Below are positions 36,179-44,843 of a DNA stretch of 64,000 nucleotides, piece by piece (the first letter of the stretch is position 1; each line of letters starts with the position of its first letter). Position numbers and translations under genes: made by a program. The notes under the pieces are model-generated. The model was not told the origin of the DNA and ran no database searches. It worked only from the letters and a program-made list of their open reading frames with translations. Source of the stretch: Gemmatirosa kalamazoonensis (GTDB taxonomy: Bacteria > Gemmatimonadota > Gemmatimonadetes > Gemmatimonadales > Gemmatimonadaceae); NCBI RefSeq assembly GCF_000522985.1, contig NZ_CP007128.1:5247528-5311527 (forward strand), in the 5' to 3' direction.

Positions 36179-38233
36179 ATGATCGCGCCGCCGCGCCTCG
36201 CGCGCTTCCTCCCCCTGCCCCTGCTCCTCGGCGCCGCGCCGGTGGCGACGCCCGCCGCGCGCTACGCGGACGTGCCGCTCGCGTCGCTCGACCTGTCCAA
36301 GATGCGCGTCCAGCCGGCCGGCGGGCGTGGCGGCCAGGCGACGGTCGCCCAGGCCGATCGGGCGATGGACGGCAACACGATCCGCATCGGCGGCCGCACG
36401 TTCGAGCACGGCGTCGGCACGCGCGCGACGAGCGTGCTGTTCGTGCGGCTCGACGGCGGCGCGCAGCGGTTCACGGCGATGGTCGGCGCGGACGACAACC
36501 CGCTCCCCGCGCCGCCCGCCGGCGCGCCGCAGCCGACCACCACGCCGCCGCCCGTGCCGATCGTCTTCCGCGTCCTCGGCGACGGCCGGGTGCTGCACGT
36601 GAGCCGCGCCGTCGCGCGCGGCGACGCGCCCGAGCCGGTGAGCGTCGACGTGCGCGGCATCCGCACGCTCGTGCTGCAGGTGAAGCCGGTGGACGGCACC
36701 CGCCCCGTCGCCGCCGACTGGGCCGACGCGACGTTCTCGGTGAGCGGCGCCGCGCCGGTGGCGATCGACGTGCCCGTGGAGCCGCGCGAGATCCTCACGC
36801 CGAAGCCGGGCCCCGCCCCGCGCATCAACGGCCCGTCGCTCACCGGCGTCACGCCGGGGCACGACGTGCTCTATCGCATTCCCGTGTCGGGCACTCGGCC
36901 CATGACGTACGGCGCGCGCGGCCTGCCTAACGGCCTCACGCTCGACCCGGCGACCGGCATCATCCGCGGCACGATCGCCGCGCGCGGCCGCTACCCCGTG
37001 ACGCTCACCGCGCGCAACGCCGTCGGCTCCGCGTCGAAGGCGTTCACGTTCGTGGCCGAGGGGCAGCTCGCGCTCACGCCGGCGATGGGGTGGAACTCGT
37101 GGAACGTGTTCGGCCGCGCCGTGAGCGACTCGCTCGCCCGCGCCGCCGCCGACGCGATGGTGGCGAAGGGGCTCGCCGACCACGGGTGGACCTACGTGAA
37201 CCTCGACGACGGCTGGGAGCGGAGCGCCCGCGAGCAGGATCCGCTGTACGAGGGCCCGGTGCGCGCGCCCGACGGCACGATGCTCACGAACAAGAAGTTC
37301 CCGGACATGAAGGCGTTAGGCGACTACATCCACGCCAAGGGCCTCAAGTTCGGCATCTACTCCGGCCCCGGACCCACCACCTGCCAGCGGCTCGAGGCGA
37401 GCTGGCAGCACGAGCTCCAGGACTTCCGCACGTTCGCCGGCTGGGGCGTCGACTACCTCAAGTACGACTGGTGCGGCTACTCGAGCGTGCTCGCGCCGGG
37501 CGAGACGAACCAGCAGCTCGCGGTGCTGAAGCGCCCGTACCAGGTGGGGCGCACCGCGCTGAACCAGGTGCCGCGCGACATCGTCTACTCGCTCTGCCAG
37601 TACGGCTGGGGGAACGTGTGGGAGTGGGGCGCCGAGCCGGGGATCGAGGGGAACTCGTGGCGCACCACCGGCGACATCACCGACACGTGGGAGAGCATGG
37701 CGGGCATCGGCTTCCGCCAGGTCGGCAACTCGAAGTACGCGTCGCCGGGGCACTGGAACGACCCCGACATGCTCGTCATCGGCAAGGTGGGCTGGGGGCC
37801 GCGGCTGCGCGACTCGCGGCTCACGCCGAACGAGCAGTACGTGCACATCACGCTGTGGACGCTGCTCGCGTCGCCGCTGCTGTTGGGCAACGACCTCACG
37901 CAGATGGACGACTTCGAGCTGAACCTCGTGACGAACGACGAGGTGCTCGCCGTGCACCAGGACGCGTTGGGCAAGGCCGCCGACCGCGTCGCGCGCGACG
38001 GGGAGCTGGAGGTGTGGGCGCGTCCGCTCGCCGACGGCTCGCTCGCCGTGGGGCTGTTCAACCGCGACGAGATGGACATGCCGGTGACCGTGAAGTGGAG
38101 CGACCTCGGGATCACCGGCAAGCGCGTCGCGCGCGACCTGTGGCGGCAGAAGGACCTCGGCACGTTCGACGGCCAGCTCTCGCGCGTCGTGCCGCGGCAC
38201 GGCACGGTGTTCGTGAAGCTGTCGGCGCGGTGA
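36179..38233 (+). CDS. GH27 alpha-galactosidase with NPCBM and Ig-like domains
   Basis: 684 aa, signal peptide to about residue 25. Residues about 25-200 form an NPCBM-like beta-sandwich (FEHGVGTRATSVLFVRLDGGAQRFTAMVG is its core, split here by position 75-105). An He_PIG/Ig-like putative domain follows (about 215-290, GLTLDPATGIIRGT). The GH27 barrel starts at MGWNSWNVFG; nucleophile D430 is in YLKYDWCGY and acid/base D499 in TGDITDTW. LLASPLLLGNDL and a C-terminal beta-sandwich complete it. It removes alpha-galactose from hemicelluloses or oligosaccharides. The domain order matches plant-polysaccharide GH27 enzymes with N-terminal NPCBM. Confidence 0.92.
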   Translation: MIAPPRLARFLPLPLLLGAAPVATPAARYADVPLASLDLSKMRVQPAGGRGGQATVAQADRAMDGNTIRIGGRTFEHGVGTRATSVLFVRLDGGAQRFTAMVGADDNPLPAPPAGAPQPTTTPPPVPIVFRVLGDGRVLHVSRAVARGDAPEPVSVDVRGIRTLVLQVKPVDGTRPVAADWADATFSVSGAAPVAIDVPVEPREILTPKPGPAPRINGPSLTGVTPGHDVLYRIPVSGTRPMTYGARGLPNGLTLDPATGIIRGTIAARGRYPVTLTARNAVGSASKAFTFVAEGQLALTPAMGWNSWNVFGRAVSDSLARAAADAMVAKGLADHGWTYVNLDDGWERSAREQDPLYEGPVRAPDGTMLTNKKFPDMKALGDYIHAKGLKFGIYSGPGPTTCQRLEASWQHELQDFRTFAGWGVDYLKYDWCGYSSVLAPGETNQQLAVLKRPYQVGRTALNQVPRDIVYSLCQYGWGNVWEWGAEPGIEGNSWRTTGDITDTWESMAGIGFRQVGNSKYASPGHWNDPDMLVIGKVGWGPRLRDSRLTPNEQYVHITLWTLLASPLLLGNDLTQMDDFELNLVTNDEVLAVHQDALGKAADRVARDGELEVWARPLADGSLAVGLFNRDEMDMPVTVKWSDLGITGKRVARDLWRQKDLGTFDGQLSRVVPRHGTVFVKLSAR

Positions 38234-38240
38234 ACTTCTT

Positions 38241-38350
38241 GAACCGCAGAGGACGCAGAGGACGCAGAGGAGAACCAATTCGTTGTTGGTTTCCTCTGCG
38301 TCCTCTGCGTCCTCCGCGGTTCAAATGAAGAGAGCAGTCCTCTGCGGTTC
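38241..38350. repeat. Hairpin element with tandem ACGCAGAGG units
   Basis: Left arm 38241-38278 and right arm 38286-38322 agree at about 36 of 38 positions around a 7-nt loop. Each arm carries three ACGCAGAGG units. A partial third copy (CCTCTGCGGTTC) follows at 38339-38350, just before the rsgA stop. It lies between the convergent GH27 and rsgA genes and probably ends transcription from both sides. Confidence 0.82.
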
Positions 38351-38352
38351 GC

Positions 38353-39366
38353 TCAGACGTCGGGCAGCGCGAGCAGCTCCTCGCGCAGCTTCACGTAGCT
38401 GTCGTAGCGCGCGGCGCTCACCTCCCCCGCCTGCACCGCCGCGCGCACCGCGCATTCGGGCTCCGCGAGGTGCGCGCAGTCGGCGAAGCGGCACCGCTCG
38501 AGATACGCGCGGAACTCCGGAAAGCACGTGTCGAGCGACTCGACGGGCAGCCCCCACAGCCCGATCTCGCGCAGCCCCGGCGTGTCGACGACGAATCCCT
38601 CGGGGCGCCCGTGCACCGCGGGAATCGGGTGGAGCAGCGCGCCGACGGTGGTGTGCCGTCCCTTGTTCACGCTCTCGCTGATCTCGCCGACGCGGAGATC
38701 GAGGCCGGGATAGATCGCGTTCATGAGCGACGACTTGCCGACCCCCGACGGTCCGCTGAGCGCCGACGTGCGCCCCGCGAGCGCCTCCTCCAGCGCGTCG
38801 AGCCCGTGGCGCAGCGGGACGCTCGTCGCGTGCAGCGGATAGCCGGCCCGCTCGTAGTCGGCGAACCGCTCGCGCGCGACGGCCTCGCCGGCCACGGGGT
38901 CGCCATCGCCTAACAGTTCCACCTTGTTCACCACGATGCGGCCGGCGAGCCCGTTCGCCTCGGCGACGACGAGGAAGCGGTCGAGCATGCGCGGGTGCGG
39001 CTCCGGGCGCGCGGCGGCGAACACGACGACGACCTGATCGACGTTCGCCGCGACGACGCGCTCGCCCCACCCACCGCCGGGACTCCGGCGCGCGAGCTTC
39101 GAGCGGCGCGGCTCGATCTCGGCGATGGCCCAGGCGCCGCTCTCGCGGGCGTCGGGCTCCAGTCGCACGCGGTCGCCGACGGCGAGCTTCAGCGTGCGGT
39201 CCGCCGCGCCCACGGTGTCGCGGCGGAGCGAGCCGTCGGCGCGACGCCCCTCGTCGCTCTTCTTCAGCCGCCCGCGCAGCGACGCGCTCACCGTCCGGCC
39301 GTCGTCCGTGCGCACCCGCCACACGCCGCCCGTGCCGCCCAACACCACGCCCGCGCCGCTAGTCAT
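38353..39366 (-). CDS. rsgA: Small-subunit ribosome-biogenesis GTPase RsgA
   Basis: 337 aa. Circularly permuted GTPase: an N-terminal OB-fold (about 5-95), then G4 NKVE, G1 GPSGVGKSS, the switch region GRHTTVGALLHP, G3 DTPGLRE, and a C-terminal zinc site with Cys and His in CRFADCAHLAEPEC. It helps mature the 30S ribosomal subunit. The start overlaps the stop of the next upstream gene by 8 bases, so the two are probably cotranslated. Length and motif order are as usual for the family. Confidence 0.95.
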   Translation of the reverse strand: MTSGAGVVLGGTGGVWRVRTDDGRTVSASLRGRLKKSDEGRRADGSLRRDTVGAADRTLKLAVGDRVRLEPDARESGAWAIAEIEPRRSKLARRSPGGGWGERVVAANVDQVVVVFAAARPEPHPRMLDRFLVVAEANGLAGRIVVNKVELLGDGDPVAGEAVARERFADYERAGYPLHATSVPLRHGLDALEEALAGRTSALSGPSGVGKSSLMNAIYPGLDLRVGEISESVNKGRHTTVGALLHPIPAVHGRPEGFVVDTPGLREIGLWGLPVESLDTCFPEFRAYLERCRFADCAHLAEPECAVRAAVQAGEVSAARYDSYVKLREELLALPDV

Positions 39367-39751
39367 CGTCGCGCATGACGTCCCACCATTTCCGCTTCGG
39401 CACGCCGGCGTCGCTCTTCCGGATCAGCGCGTCGAGCGTGGCCTTCACGGTGCGCAGCGGCATGCGTCCGAGCTCGCGCAGCACGGCCGTCTCGTCGTCG
39501 CCCCGCACGATGAAGTCGGTCTCGAGGTGCCCCTCGACGCCCTGCTCGCCGACGCGACGCCAGCGCAGGAACAGCAGGTAGCCGCCCACCGGTGCCGTCG
39601 CGTCGCCGGTCGCATCGGCGCACAGCTCCACGCTGTACGACATTCCGTCCGCGCCCTCGAACGCCGCGGGGCGCGCGTGGACGGCGGCGTAGCCGCCCAC
39701 CGTCGTCTCGTCGCCTAACGAGTGGTCGGGAGGGAGGTGCGCGCCGCCCAT
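39359..39751 (-). CDS. Conserved-looking small hypothetical protein upstream of rsgA
   Basis: 130 aa from ATG 39751. I do not recognise the family. It is a soluble, probably alpha/beta protein with no signal or membrane segment: MGGAHLPPDHSLGDETTVGG, GYLLFLRWRRVGEQGVEGHLE, DFIVRGDDETAVLRELG, and a basic C-terminus (KRKWWDVMRDDD). Frame-appropriate third-position GC and coupling to rsgA support a real gene. Longer frames start within the repeat at 39806-39914 and are not credible. Confidence 0.65.
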   Translation of the reverse strand: MGGAHLPPDHSLGDETTVGGYAAVHARPAAFEGADGMSYSVELCADATGDATAPVGGYLLFLRWRRVGEQGVEGHLETDFIVRGDDETAVLRELGRMPLRTVKATLDALIRKSDAGVPKRKWWDVMRDDD

Positions 39752-39805
39752 CACCGTGCGAGGCGCGAGGAGCGCATGCGGGGGGCGTGACGCTGCGGTT
39801 CTGAT

Positions 39806-39914
39806 GATGCGGTGCTGATGATGCGGTGCTGGAGCGGCGGTTCTGGAGCGGCGGAAGGGGCGGAGCCCGCGGGGCGCGGACCGCCGCTCGAGCACCGCCT
39901 CATCAGCGCCGCAC
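39806..39914. repeat. Inverted repeat with GATGATGCGGTGCT units
   Basis: The left part (39806-39841) holds tandem GATGATGCGGTGCTG-like units and GGAGCGGCGG. The right part (39879-39914) carries the reverse complement (CCGCCGCTCGAGCACCGC, CATCAGCGCCGCACC). Pairing is imperfect but extends over about 36 nt. Another CTGGAGCGGCGG copy lies in the loop. It fills the gap between the ProDH gene and the small gene before rsgA. Confidence 0.6.
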
Positions 39915-39929
39915 CCTCGCCCGCGCGCA

Positions 39930-40865
39930 TCACTTCCGCCGCCTCACGCCTTCCCGAATGATGTTGCCCGTCATGAACGCGAGGTTCGCCGGCCGCTCCG
40001 CGAGCCGGCGCATGAGGTACGGGTACCACTGCGTGCCGAACGGAACGTAGACGCGCATGTTCCACCCCTCGCGCACGATCTGCTCCTGCAGGTCGCGCCG
40101 CACGCCGTAGAGCATCTGGAACTCGAAGCGCGACGCGTCGATGCCGCTCTCCTTCGCGAACCGCTTCGCCTCGTTGATGATCGCCTCGTCGTGCGTCGCG
40201 AGCCCCGGGTAGTTGCCGTCGCGCATGAGCGCGTGCATCTCGCGCACGTACGCGGCGTCGACGTCCTTCTTGTCGGGGAACGCGACCGTCGGGGGCTCCT
40301 TGTAGGCGCCCTTGCACAGCCGCACGCGGCACCGCTCCTGGTTCGCGCGCGCGACGTCCTGCTCGGTGCGGAACAGGTAGCTCTGGAGCACGATGCCGAC
40401 GTGGTTCCCGTACACCGGATAGAACCGCTCGTAGAACATGCGCAGCGTGCGCTCCGTGTAGTCGCTCGACTCCATGTCGAGGCGCACGAAGCTGCCGTGG
40501 TCGCGCGCGCGGGCGAGCACCTGGTGCACGACCTCCACGCAGAGGTCCTCCGAGATGTCGAGCCCCATCGCGGTGAGCTTCAGCGACACGTTCGTGTCGA
40601 GGCCGCGCTCGGCGATGCGGTCGAGCAGGTGCACGTACTGTCGTCCGGCGCCGCGGGCCTCGGCCTCGTTGTGCACGCTCTCGCCGAGGATGTCGAGCGA
40701 CGCGCGGATCCGCTGCGCGTTCAGCGCGGCCACGGCATCGAGCGCCGTGTCGACCGTCTCGCCGGCGACGAACCGATCGGCGAACCGCTTCGCGAGCCGG
40801 TTGCGGCGAATGAAGCGAAAGACCTTCTGCTGATTCGAGAGATAGAGCAGCGTGCTACGGAGCAT
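39930..40865 (-). CDS. Proline dehydrogenase (monofunctional)
   Basis: 311 aa FAD-dependent barrel that oxidises proline to pyrroline-5-carboxylate at the membrane. Motifs: DTNVSLKLTAMGLD, VRLDMESSDYTERTL, VRLCKGAYKEP, FEFQMLYGVR and the substrate-binding RVYVPFGTQWYPYLMRRLAER. Length fits the short single-domain bacterial form rather than bifunctional PutA. Its flanks are both palindromic repeat stretches; no P5C dehydrogenase is next to it in this window. Confidence 0.94.
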   Translation of the reverse strand: MLRSTLLYLSNQQKVFRFIRRNRLAKRFADRFVAGETVDTALDAVAALNAQRIRASLDILGESVHNEAEARGAGRQYVHLLDRIAERGLDTNVSLKLTAMGLDISEDLCVEVVHQVLARARDHGSFVRLDMESSDYTERTLRMFYERFYPVYGNHVGIVLQSYLFRTEQDVARANQERCRVRLCKGAYKEPPTVAFPDKKDVDAAYVREMHALMRDGNYPGLATHDEAIINEAKRFAKESGIDASRFEFQMLYGVRRDLQEQIVREGWNMRVYVPFGTQWYPYLMRRLAERPANLAFMTGNIIREGVRRRK

Positions 40866-40909
40866 GACACCTCGGGTGGGGCGGGCGGGGAAATATACCT
40901 AAGCCGAGG

Positions 40910-40999
40910 GGCGGCTCTGATACGTCGGCGCTGGCACTTCGGCGCTGGGACGCCGGCGCCGATACCGCGCGTTCCCAGCGCCGCGGTATCAGGGCCGCC
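40910..40999. repeat. Nested inverted repeats between proline dehydrogenase and blaI-type gene
   Basis: Outer pair: GGCGGCTCTGATAC at 40910-40923 with GTATCAGGGCCGCC at 40986-40999 (13 of 14). Inner pair: GGCGCTGGGACGC at 40941-40953 with GCGTTCCCAGCGCC at 40969-40982. GGCGCTGG units are repeated within it. It lies just upstream of the BlaI-type promoter, which also contains divergent transcription of proline dehydrogenase. Confidence 0.6.
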
Positions 41000-41029
41000 G
41001 TAACAGCGCCGCCTCACCAGCGCCACTCC

Positions 41030-41091
41030 TACTAGGCCCGTAGTTGACAACCACCGCATCCCACCGCATTCTTGCCACTAACCACATAGTA
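41030..41091 (+). promoter_or_regulatory. BlaI-type promoter with two TACTA-N6-TAGT operators
   Basis: TACTAGGCCCGTAGT at 41030-41044 and the reverse-complement-symmetric CACTAACCACATAGTA at 41076-41091 share the dyad TACTA-N6-TAGT. Between them are TTGACA (41044-41049) and, 17 bp on, CATTCT (41067-41072). The first operator overlaps the -35 and the second the start region and AGGAG ribosome site. This is the arrangement expected for autorepression by the BlaI/MecI-family protein encoded directly downstream. Confidence 0.72.
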
Positions 41092-41100
41092 GGAGAGCCG

Positions 41101-41505
41101 ATGACCGATCGTACGCTCGGCGAACGGGAGCTCGACGTGATGGGCGTGCTCTGGAGCCTCGGGTCCGGCACGGTCGCGGAGGTGCGCGACCGGCTCCCTG
41201 CCTCCCTCGCCTACACCACCGTGCTCACCATCCTCCGCAACCTCGAGGCGAAGGGGTTCGTGCGCCACGACGCGGAGGGCAAGGCGCACCGCTACTCGCC
41301 GCTCGTCGCGCACGCCGCGGCGCGACGCTCCGCGCTGCAGCGCCTCGTCGACAAGCTGTTCCACGGATCGGCCGAGCTGCTCGTGGCGGAGCTCGTGCGC
41401 GACCGCGCGCTCGACGCCGACGAGGTGGCCCGCCTCGCGCGCACGCTGCGCGACACCGACACGTCGACGCGCCCCGCCGGACGCCGCACGCGGAGGTCGC
41501 CGTGA
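41101..41505 (+). CDS. BlaI/MecI/CopY-family transcriptional repressor
   Basis: 134 aa winged-helix protein: LGERELDVMGVLWSLG, VAEVRDRLPASLAYTTVLTILRNLEAKGFV is the recognition region (shown over residues 23-53), followed by the dimerisation helices and a basic tail. AGGAG precedes ATG 41101 by 5 bases. Family members dimerise on TACTA/TAGT-type dyads and are inactivated by proteolysis triggered by a BlaR1-like membrane peptidase, which is the next gene (GTGA overlap at 41502-41505). Confidence 0.93.
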   Translation: MTDRTLGERELDVMGVLWSLGSGTVAEVRDRLPASLAYTTVLTILRNLEAKGFVRHDAEGKAHRYSPLVAHAAARRSALQRLVDKLFHGSAELLVAELVRDRALDADEVARLARTLRDTDTSTRPAGRRTRRSP

Positions 41506-42986
41506 TCGCGCTGTGGATGCTCGCGGCGACGCTCGTCGCCGTCGCGCTGGGCCTCGCTGCCGCGGCCGCGGAGCACGTGGCGCGGATGTGGCGCCGCCCG
41601 GCGCGTCACGCGTGGACCGTCGCGCTGCTCGGCGCGCTGCTGCTGCCCACCGCCGCGGCGCTGCTCGGACGCGCGCGCCCCGCGCCGGCGCCCGGTGCCG
41701 CCGCGGCCTCCGCCGACCCGACGATGCCCGTGCGCCTCGCGACGATCGTGGTGCGCGCGGAGTACGCCCCGCGACTCGCCGCGCGCCTCGCGCCGCTCGA
41801 CCGACCGCTCGGCGCGACGTGGCTCGCGCTCGCCGCGCTCGCGCTGGCGCTCGTCGCTCGCGGCGCGTCGGGGCTCGCGCGCGCCCGTCGCTCGTGGCGC
41901 GCGCACGAGGTGGACGGCACGCCGGTGCTCGTCACCGACGACGTCGGCCCCGCGGTCGTCGGGCTGCGTCGGCCGGCCATCGTGCTCCCGGAGTGGGCGC
42001 TCGCGCTCGATGCACCGCTGCGCGCGCTCGTCGTGCGCCACGAGCAGGAGCACGTCCGCGCCCGCGACCCGCTGCACCTCGCGCTCGGTGCGTTAGGCAT
42101 CGTGCTCATGCCGTGGAACCCGGGCGTGTGGTGGCAGCTGCGCCGCCTGCGCGCGGCGCTCGAGATCGACTGCGACGCCCGCGTGCTGGCCGCGCAGGGC
42201 GCGCACCGCGACGTCTCGCGCTACGGGCTGCTGCTGCTCGCCGTCGCCCAGCGGCGCGCGACCGCCAGCCCGCTCCATGGCCTCGCGGGCGCCCCCGCGC
42301 TCGCCGAATCCACGTCCGACCTGTCACGGAGGATCCACGCCATGCGCTCGCCCGTCCCCGAGAACCGCGTCCTGCGCACCGTGTTAGGCACCGTCGCCGC
42401 GGCCGCCGCCGTCGCGCTCGCGGCCGCCGCGTGCGCCGGCTCGCGCGACGCCCTGTCGCCGAACGCGGCGCCGCGCCAGAAGGCGATCGAGGCCGACAAG
42501 CCCGTGCCGACGACGGCCTCCGCGGATTCCGCGCACCGCGGGGCGGCCAACCCGCCGGGCGTGCGCACGCTCGACGTCGTGCGCGCCGACGAGGCGGTCG
42601 ACGCGTCGAGCGCGCCGCGTCCGGTCACGCAGCCGCGCAGTGCCGACGCGATGAAGCAGAGCGGCCCGCCACAGGTCGTGAACGGGCCGTACTTCGAGTT
42701 CCAGGTCGAGAAGCCCGTCGCGCCGGCGCCCGGGAACATGGGGCCGCGCTACCCCGACGAGCTGCGCGCGGCGAAGGTCGAGGGCACCGTGTACGCCGCG
42801 TTCGTGGTCGACACCACCGGCCTGCCGATCATGGACACGTTCAAGGTCATGAAGTCCGACCACCCGCTGTTCACGCAGGCCGTGAGGACCGCGCTGGCCG
42901 AGATGAAGTTCGTGCCGGCGATGGTGGGCGACCGCAAGGTGAAGCAGCTCGTCCAGGCCCCGTTCCAGTTCTCGCTGTCGAAGTGA
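41502..42986 (+). CDS. M56 (BlaR1-like) membrane metallopeptidase with TonB C-terminal domain
   Basis: 494 aa, GTG start inside the repressor's stop. Hydrophobic helices at about 1-22, 36-55 and 103-120 flank the M56 domain: zinc motif HEQEH at 180-184, then WWQLRRLRAALEIDCDARVL. A further membrane segment at about 290-312 is followed by a Pro/Ala-rich periplasmic linker and a TonB C-terminal domain (about 408-494: GPRYPDELRAAKVEGTVYAAF and FVPAMVGDRKVKQLVQAPF). It would sense an envelope signal and degrade the repressor. The TonB part replaces the penicillin-binding sensor domain of classical BlaR1. Confidence 0.87.
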   Translation: MIALWMLAATLVAVALGLAAAAAEHVARMWRRPARHAWTVALLGALLLPTAAALLGRARPAPAPGAAAASADPTMPVRLATIVVRAEYAPRLAARLAPLDRPLGATWLALAALALALVARGASGLARARRSWRAHEVDGTPVLVTDDVGPAVVGLRRPAIVLPEWALALDAPLRALVVRHEQEHVRARDPLHLALGALGIVLMPWNPGVWWQLRRLRAALEIDCDARVLAAQGAHRDVSRYGLLLLAVAQRRATASPLHGLAGAPALAESTSDLSRRIHAMRSPVPENRVLRTVLGTVAAAAAVALAAAACAGSRDALSPNAAPRQKAIEADKPVPTTASADSAHRGAANPPGVRTLDVVRADEAVDASSAPRPVTQPRSADAMKQSGPPQVVNGPYFEFQVEKPVAPAPGNMGPRYPDELRAAKVEGTVYAAFVVDTTGLPIMDTFKVMKSDHPLFTQAVRTALAEMKFVPAMVGDRKVKQLVQAPFQFSLSK

Positions 42987-42998
42987 CGACGAGCATCA

Positions 42999-43054
42999 CG
43001 GCCGGATAGGGAAAGGGGAGAGGCTCGCACCTCGTCCCCATCGCTATCCGGCCG
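42999..43054. terminator. Hairpin terminator after the M56 gene
   Basis: CGGCCGGATAG at 42999-43009 pairs perfectly with CTATCCGGCCG at 43044-43054, followed by GTTTCC. Inside are a purine-rich and a pyrimidine-rich segment. Just behind it, at 43058-43082, three tandem CGCGTGATC-like units stand without a complementary arm; they resemble the units at 52865-52962. Confidence 0.65.
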
Positions 43055-43133
43055 TTTCCGCGTGATCCGCGTGATCCGCGTCCGATCTCGTGGAGTCATG
43101 CACGAGGTGGAACCGTCCACGCCGCGCCGGCGC

Positions 43134-44843
43134 TCAGGGCACCGGCATCCGCTTCCCGTTAGGCACCCCCGCCAGCCGCACGATCGGGAAGTCCCCGCCC
43201 ACGCGCAGGAACGGGTCGAGCTGGTTCCACGTCGCGAGCCCGTCGTCGCTCTGCGGCTCGAGCAGCTCCTGCGCCACGAGCGCGAGGGGCTGCGCCGCGG
43301 GGACGAAGAAGCCCCCGGCGTCGACGCGGCGACGGTCGGTGCGCCACTGCCCCTCCAGCCGCACCTCGTTGTGCCCCTGGAACGGCCGCGGGGCGCGCAC
43401 CACGGAGTCGGTGCGGAACACCTGCGCCTCCACGTCGCCCGACGCGGAATCGGCGCGCTCCACGCGCACGCCGTGCAGCCGCAGCGTGCGCACCGCGCGC
43501 TCCTGGTCGGCGCCGAGTGCCCAGCCGCCCGTCGGCAGCGCGGCGCGCAGCGTCGGGTCGAACCGGTCGTAGATCGGCATGTCGATCGTCCGGTAGTGCC
43601 CCGTGCGCCGGTAGCCGCGCGGCACGCCGGGCTCAGTCACCGTCATCGTGTCGGCGAGCCGCACGACGTCCTCGGCGATCACCGGACCGGTGCGCGGCGA
43701 CGTCGTGAGACGCGCGCGCAGCACGCCCTCGTTAGGCGTCGCCGGGCGGCGCGTACGCGCGACGATCGCCGGCCCCTGCGCCGCGACGAGCGACAGCAGC
43801 TCGCGCACGAACGCGTACGTCGACTCCACGCGCTTCTCGAACGGGTCGTGCGAGAACGCCTCGCTCAGCACGGACAGCTTGCCGCGCAGGCCGAAGTAGT
43901 TCGTGCCGTAGCGCGCGCGGTGGTCGTACGTCTCCCAGCCGCGCTTCACCGTGTCGGTGAGCGCGCGCTCGTTGAACTCGCGCACGAAGTTGCCGTACGG
44001 GAACGTGCTCACGTGCCGGCGGTCGCGCACCCGCCGCTCCAGCTCCGGCAGCAGCGTGTCCTGGTTGAACGCGTGCAGCGGCGCGCCCGGGTGCAGCGAC
44101 GGCGAGTAGGTCAGCGCGTAGCCGTGATAGCTGCCGTCGGTCGTGTGCAGGTCGACGAACATGTCGGGGTCCCACCGCTCGAACGCGGCGAGCGATGCGC
44201 GCGTCTCCGGCGCCTCGGCCTTCGTGTAGTCGCGGTTCAGATCGAGCCCCATCGCGTTCGCGCGCGTGCCGACGAGCACCGGCCCATTCTGCTCCGTGCG
44301 ATTGATCGTCTGCGGCGCGATCGCCTCGTTGCCGTCGGCGTTGTACACCGGCACGGCGATCAGCACGAGCGAGTCGAGCACGTTGGGCCGCGGATCGAGC
44401 GCGAGGTCGCGGAGGACCATCTGCAGCGCCTCCTTCCCCTCCACCTCACCCGCGTGGATGTTCGCCTGCACGTAGACGACCGGCTTGCCCGACGCGCGCG
44501 CCTCCTCCGGCGTGTGCACCCACGGCCGCGACGCGACGATGAACGCGATGTCCGCTCCCTGCGCGGACTTCCCCATCGACAGCTCGGTGATCGGCGCGCC
44601 GATGCGGGCGAGCGAGTCGAGGAACATGTAGACGTCGCTCAGCCGCGAGGTCTCCATGTAGTGCGTGCGCTCGGCGCGCGTGAGCGGGAACGGCGCGTGC
44701 CGCCCCGCCTCGGCCGCCGCGCGTCCCGCGGCCATCGCTCCCTGCACCGCCTTCGGATCGACCTTCGTCTGGAGCCCCTTCGGCCCGCACGCCGCGAGGA
44801 ACAGCGAGAGGGACGCAGCACGCAGCACGCAGCGGTTTGTCAT
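43134..44843 (-). CDS. M14-family zinc carboxypeptidase lipoprotein
   Basis: 569 aa from ATG 44843, overlapping the stop of the S9 peptidase gene (ATGA). Lipobox LFLAAC with Cys19. Zinc ligands H130 and E133 (NIHAGEVEGKE) and H233 (VDLHTTDGSYH); substrate Arg in DLNRDY near 204; catalytic Glu E328 in LSVLSEAFSHDP. The C-terminal 200 residues are a beta-rich extension. It probably trims peptides outside the inner membrane together with the DPP-type peptidase upstream. Confidence 0.9.
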   Translation of the reverse strand: MTNRCVLRAASLSLFLAACGPKGLQTKVDPKAVQGAMAAGRAAAEAGRHAPFPLTRAERTHYMETSRLSDVYMFLDSLARIGAPITELSMGKSAQGADIAFIVASRPWVHTPEEARASGKPVVYVQANIHAGEVEGKEALQMVLRDLALDPRPNVLDSLVLIAVPVYNADGNEAIAPQTINRTEQNGPVLVGTRANAMGLDLNRDYTKAEAPETRASLAAFERWDPDMFVDLHTTDGSYHGYALTYSPSLHPGAPLHAFNQDTLLPELERRVRDRRHVSTFPYGNFVREFNERALTDTVKRGWETYDHRARYGTNYFGLRGKLSVLSEAFSHDPFEKRVESTYAFVRELLSLVAAQGPAIVARTRRPATPNEGVLRARLTTSPRTGPVIAEDVVRLADTMTVTEPGVPRGYRRTGHYRTIDMPIYDRFDPTLRAALPTGGWALGADQERAVRTLRLHGVRVERADSASGDVEAQVFRTDSVVRAPRPFQGHNEVRLEGQWRTDRRRVDAGGFFVPAAQPLALVAQELLEPQSDDGLATWNQLDPFLRVGGDFPIVRLAGVPNGKRMPVP

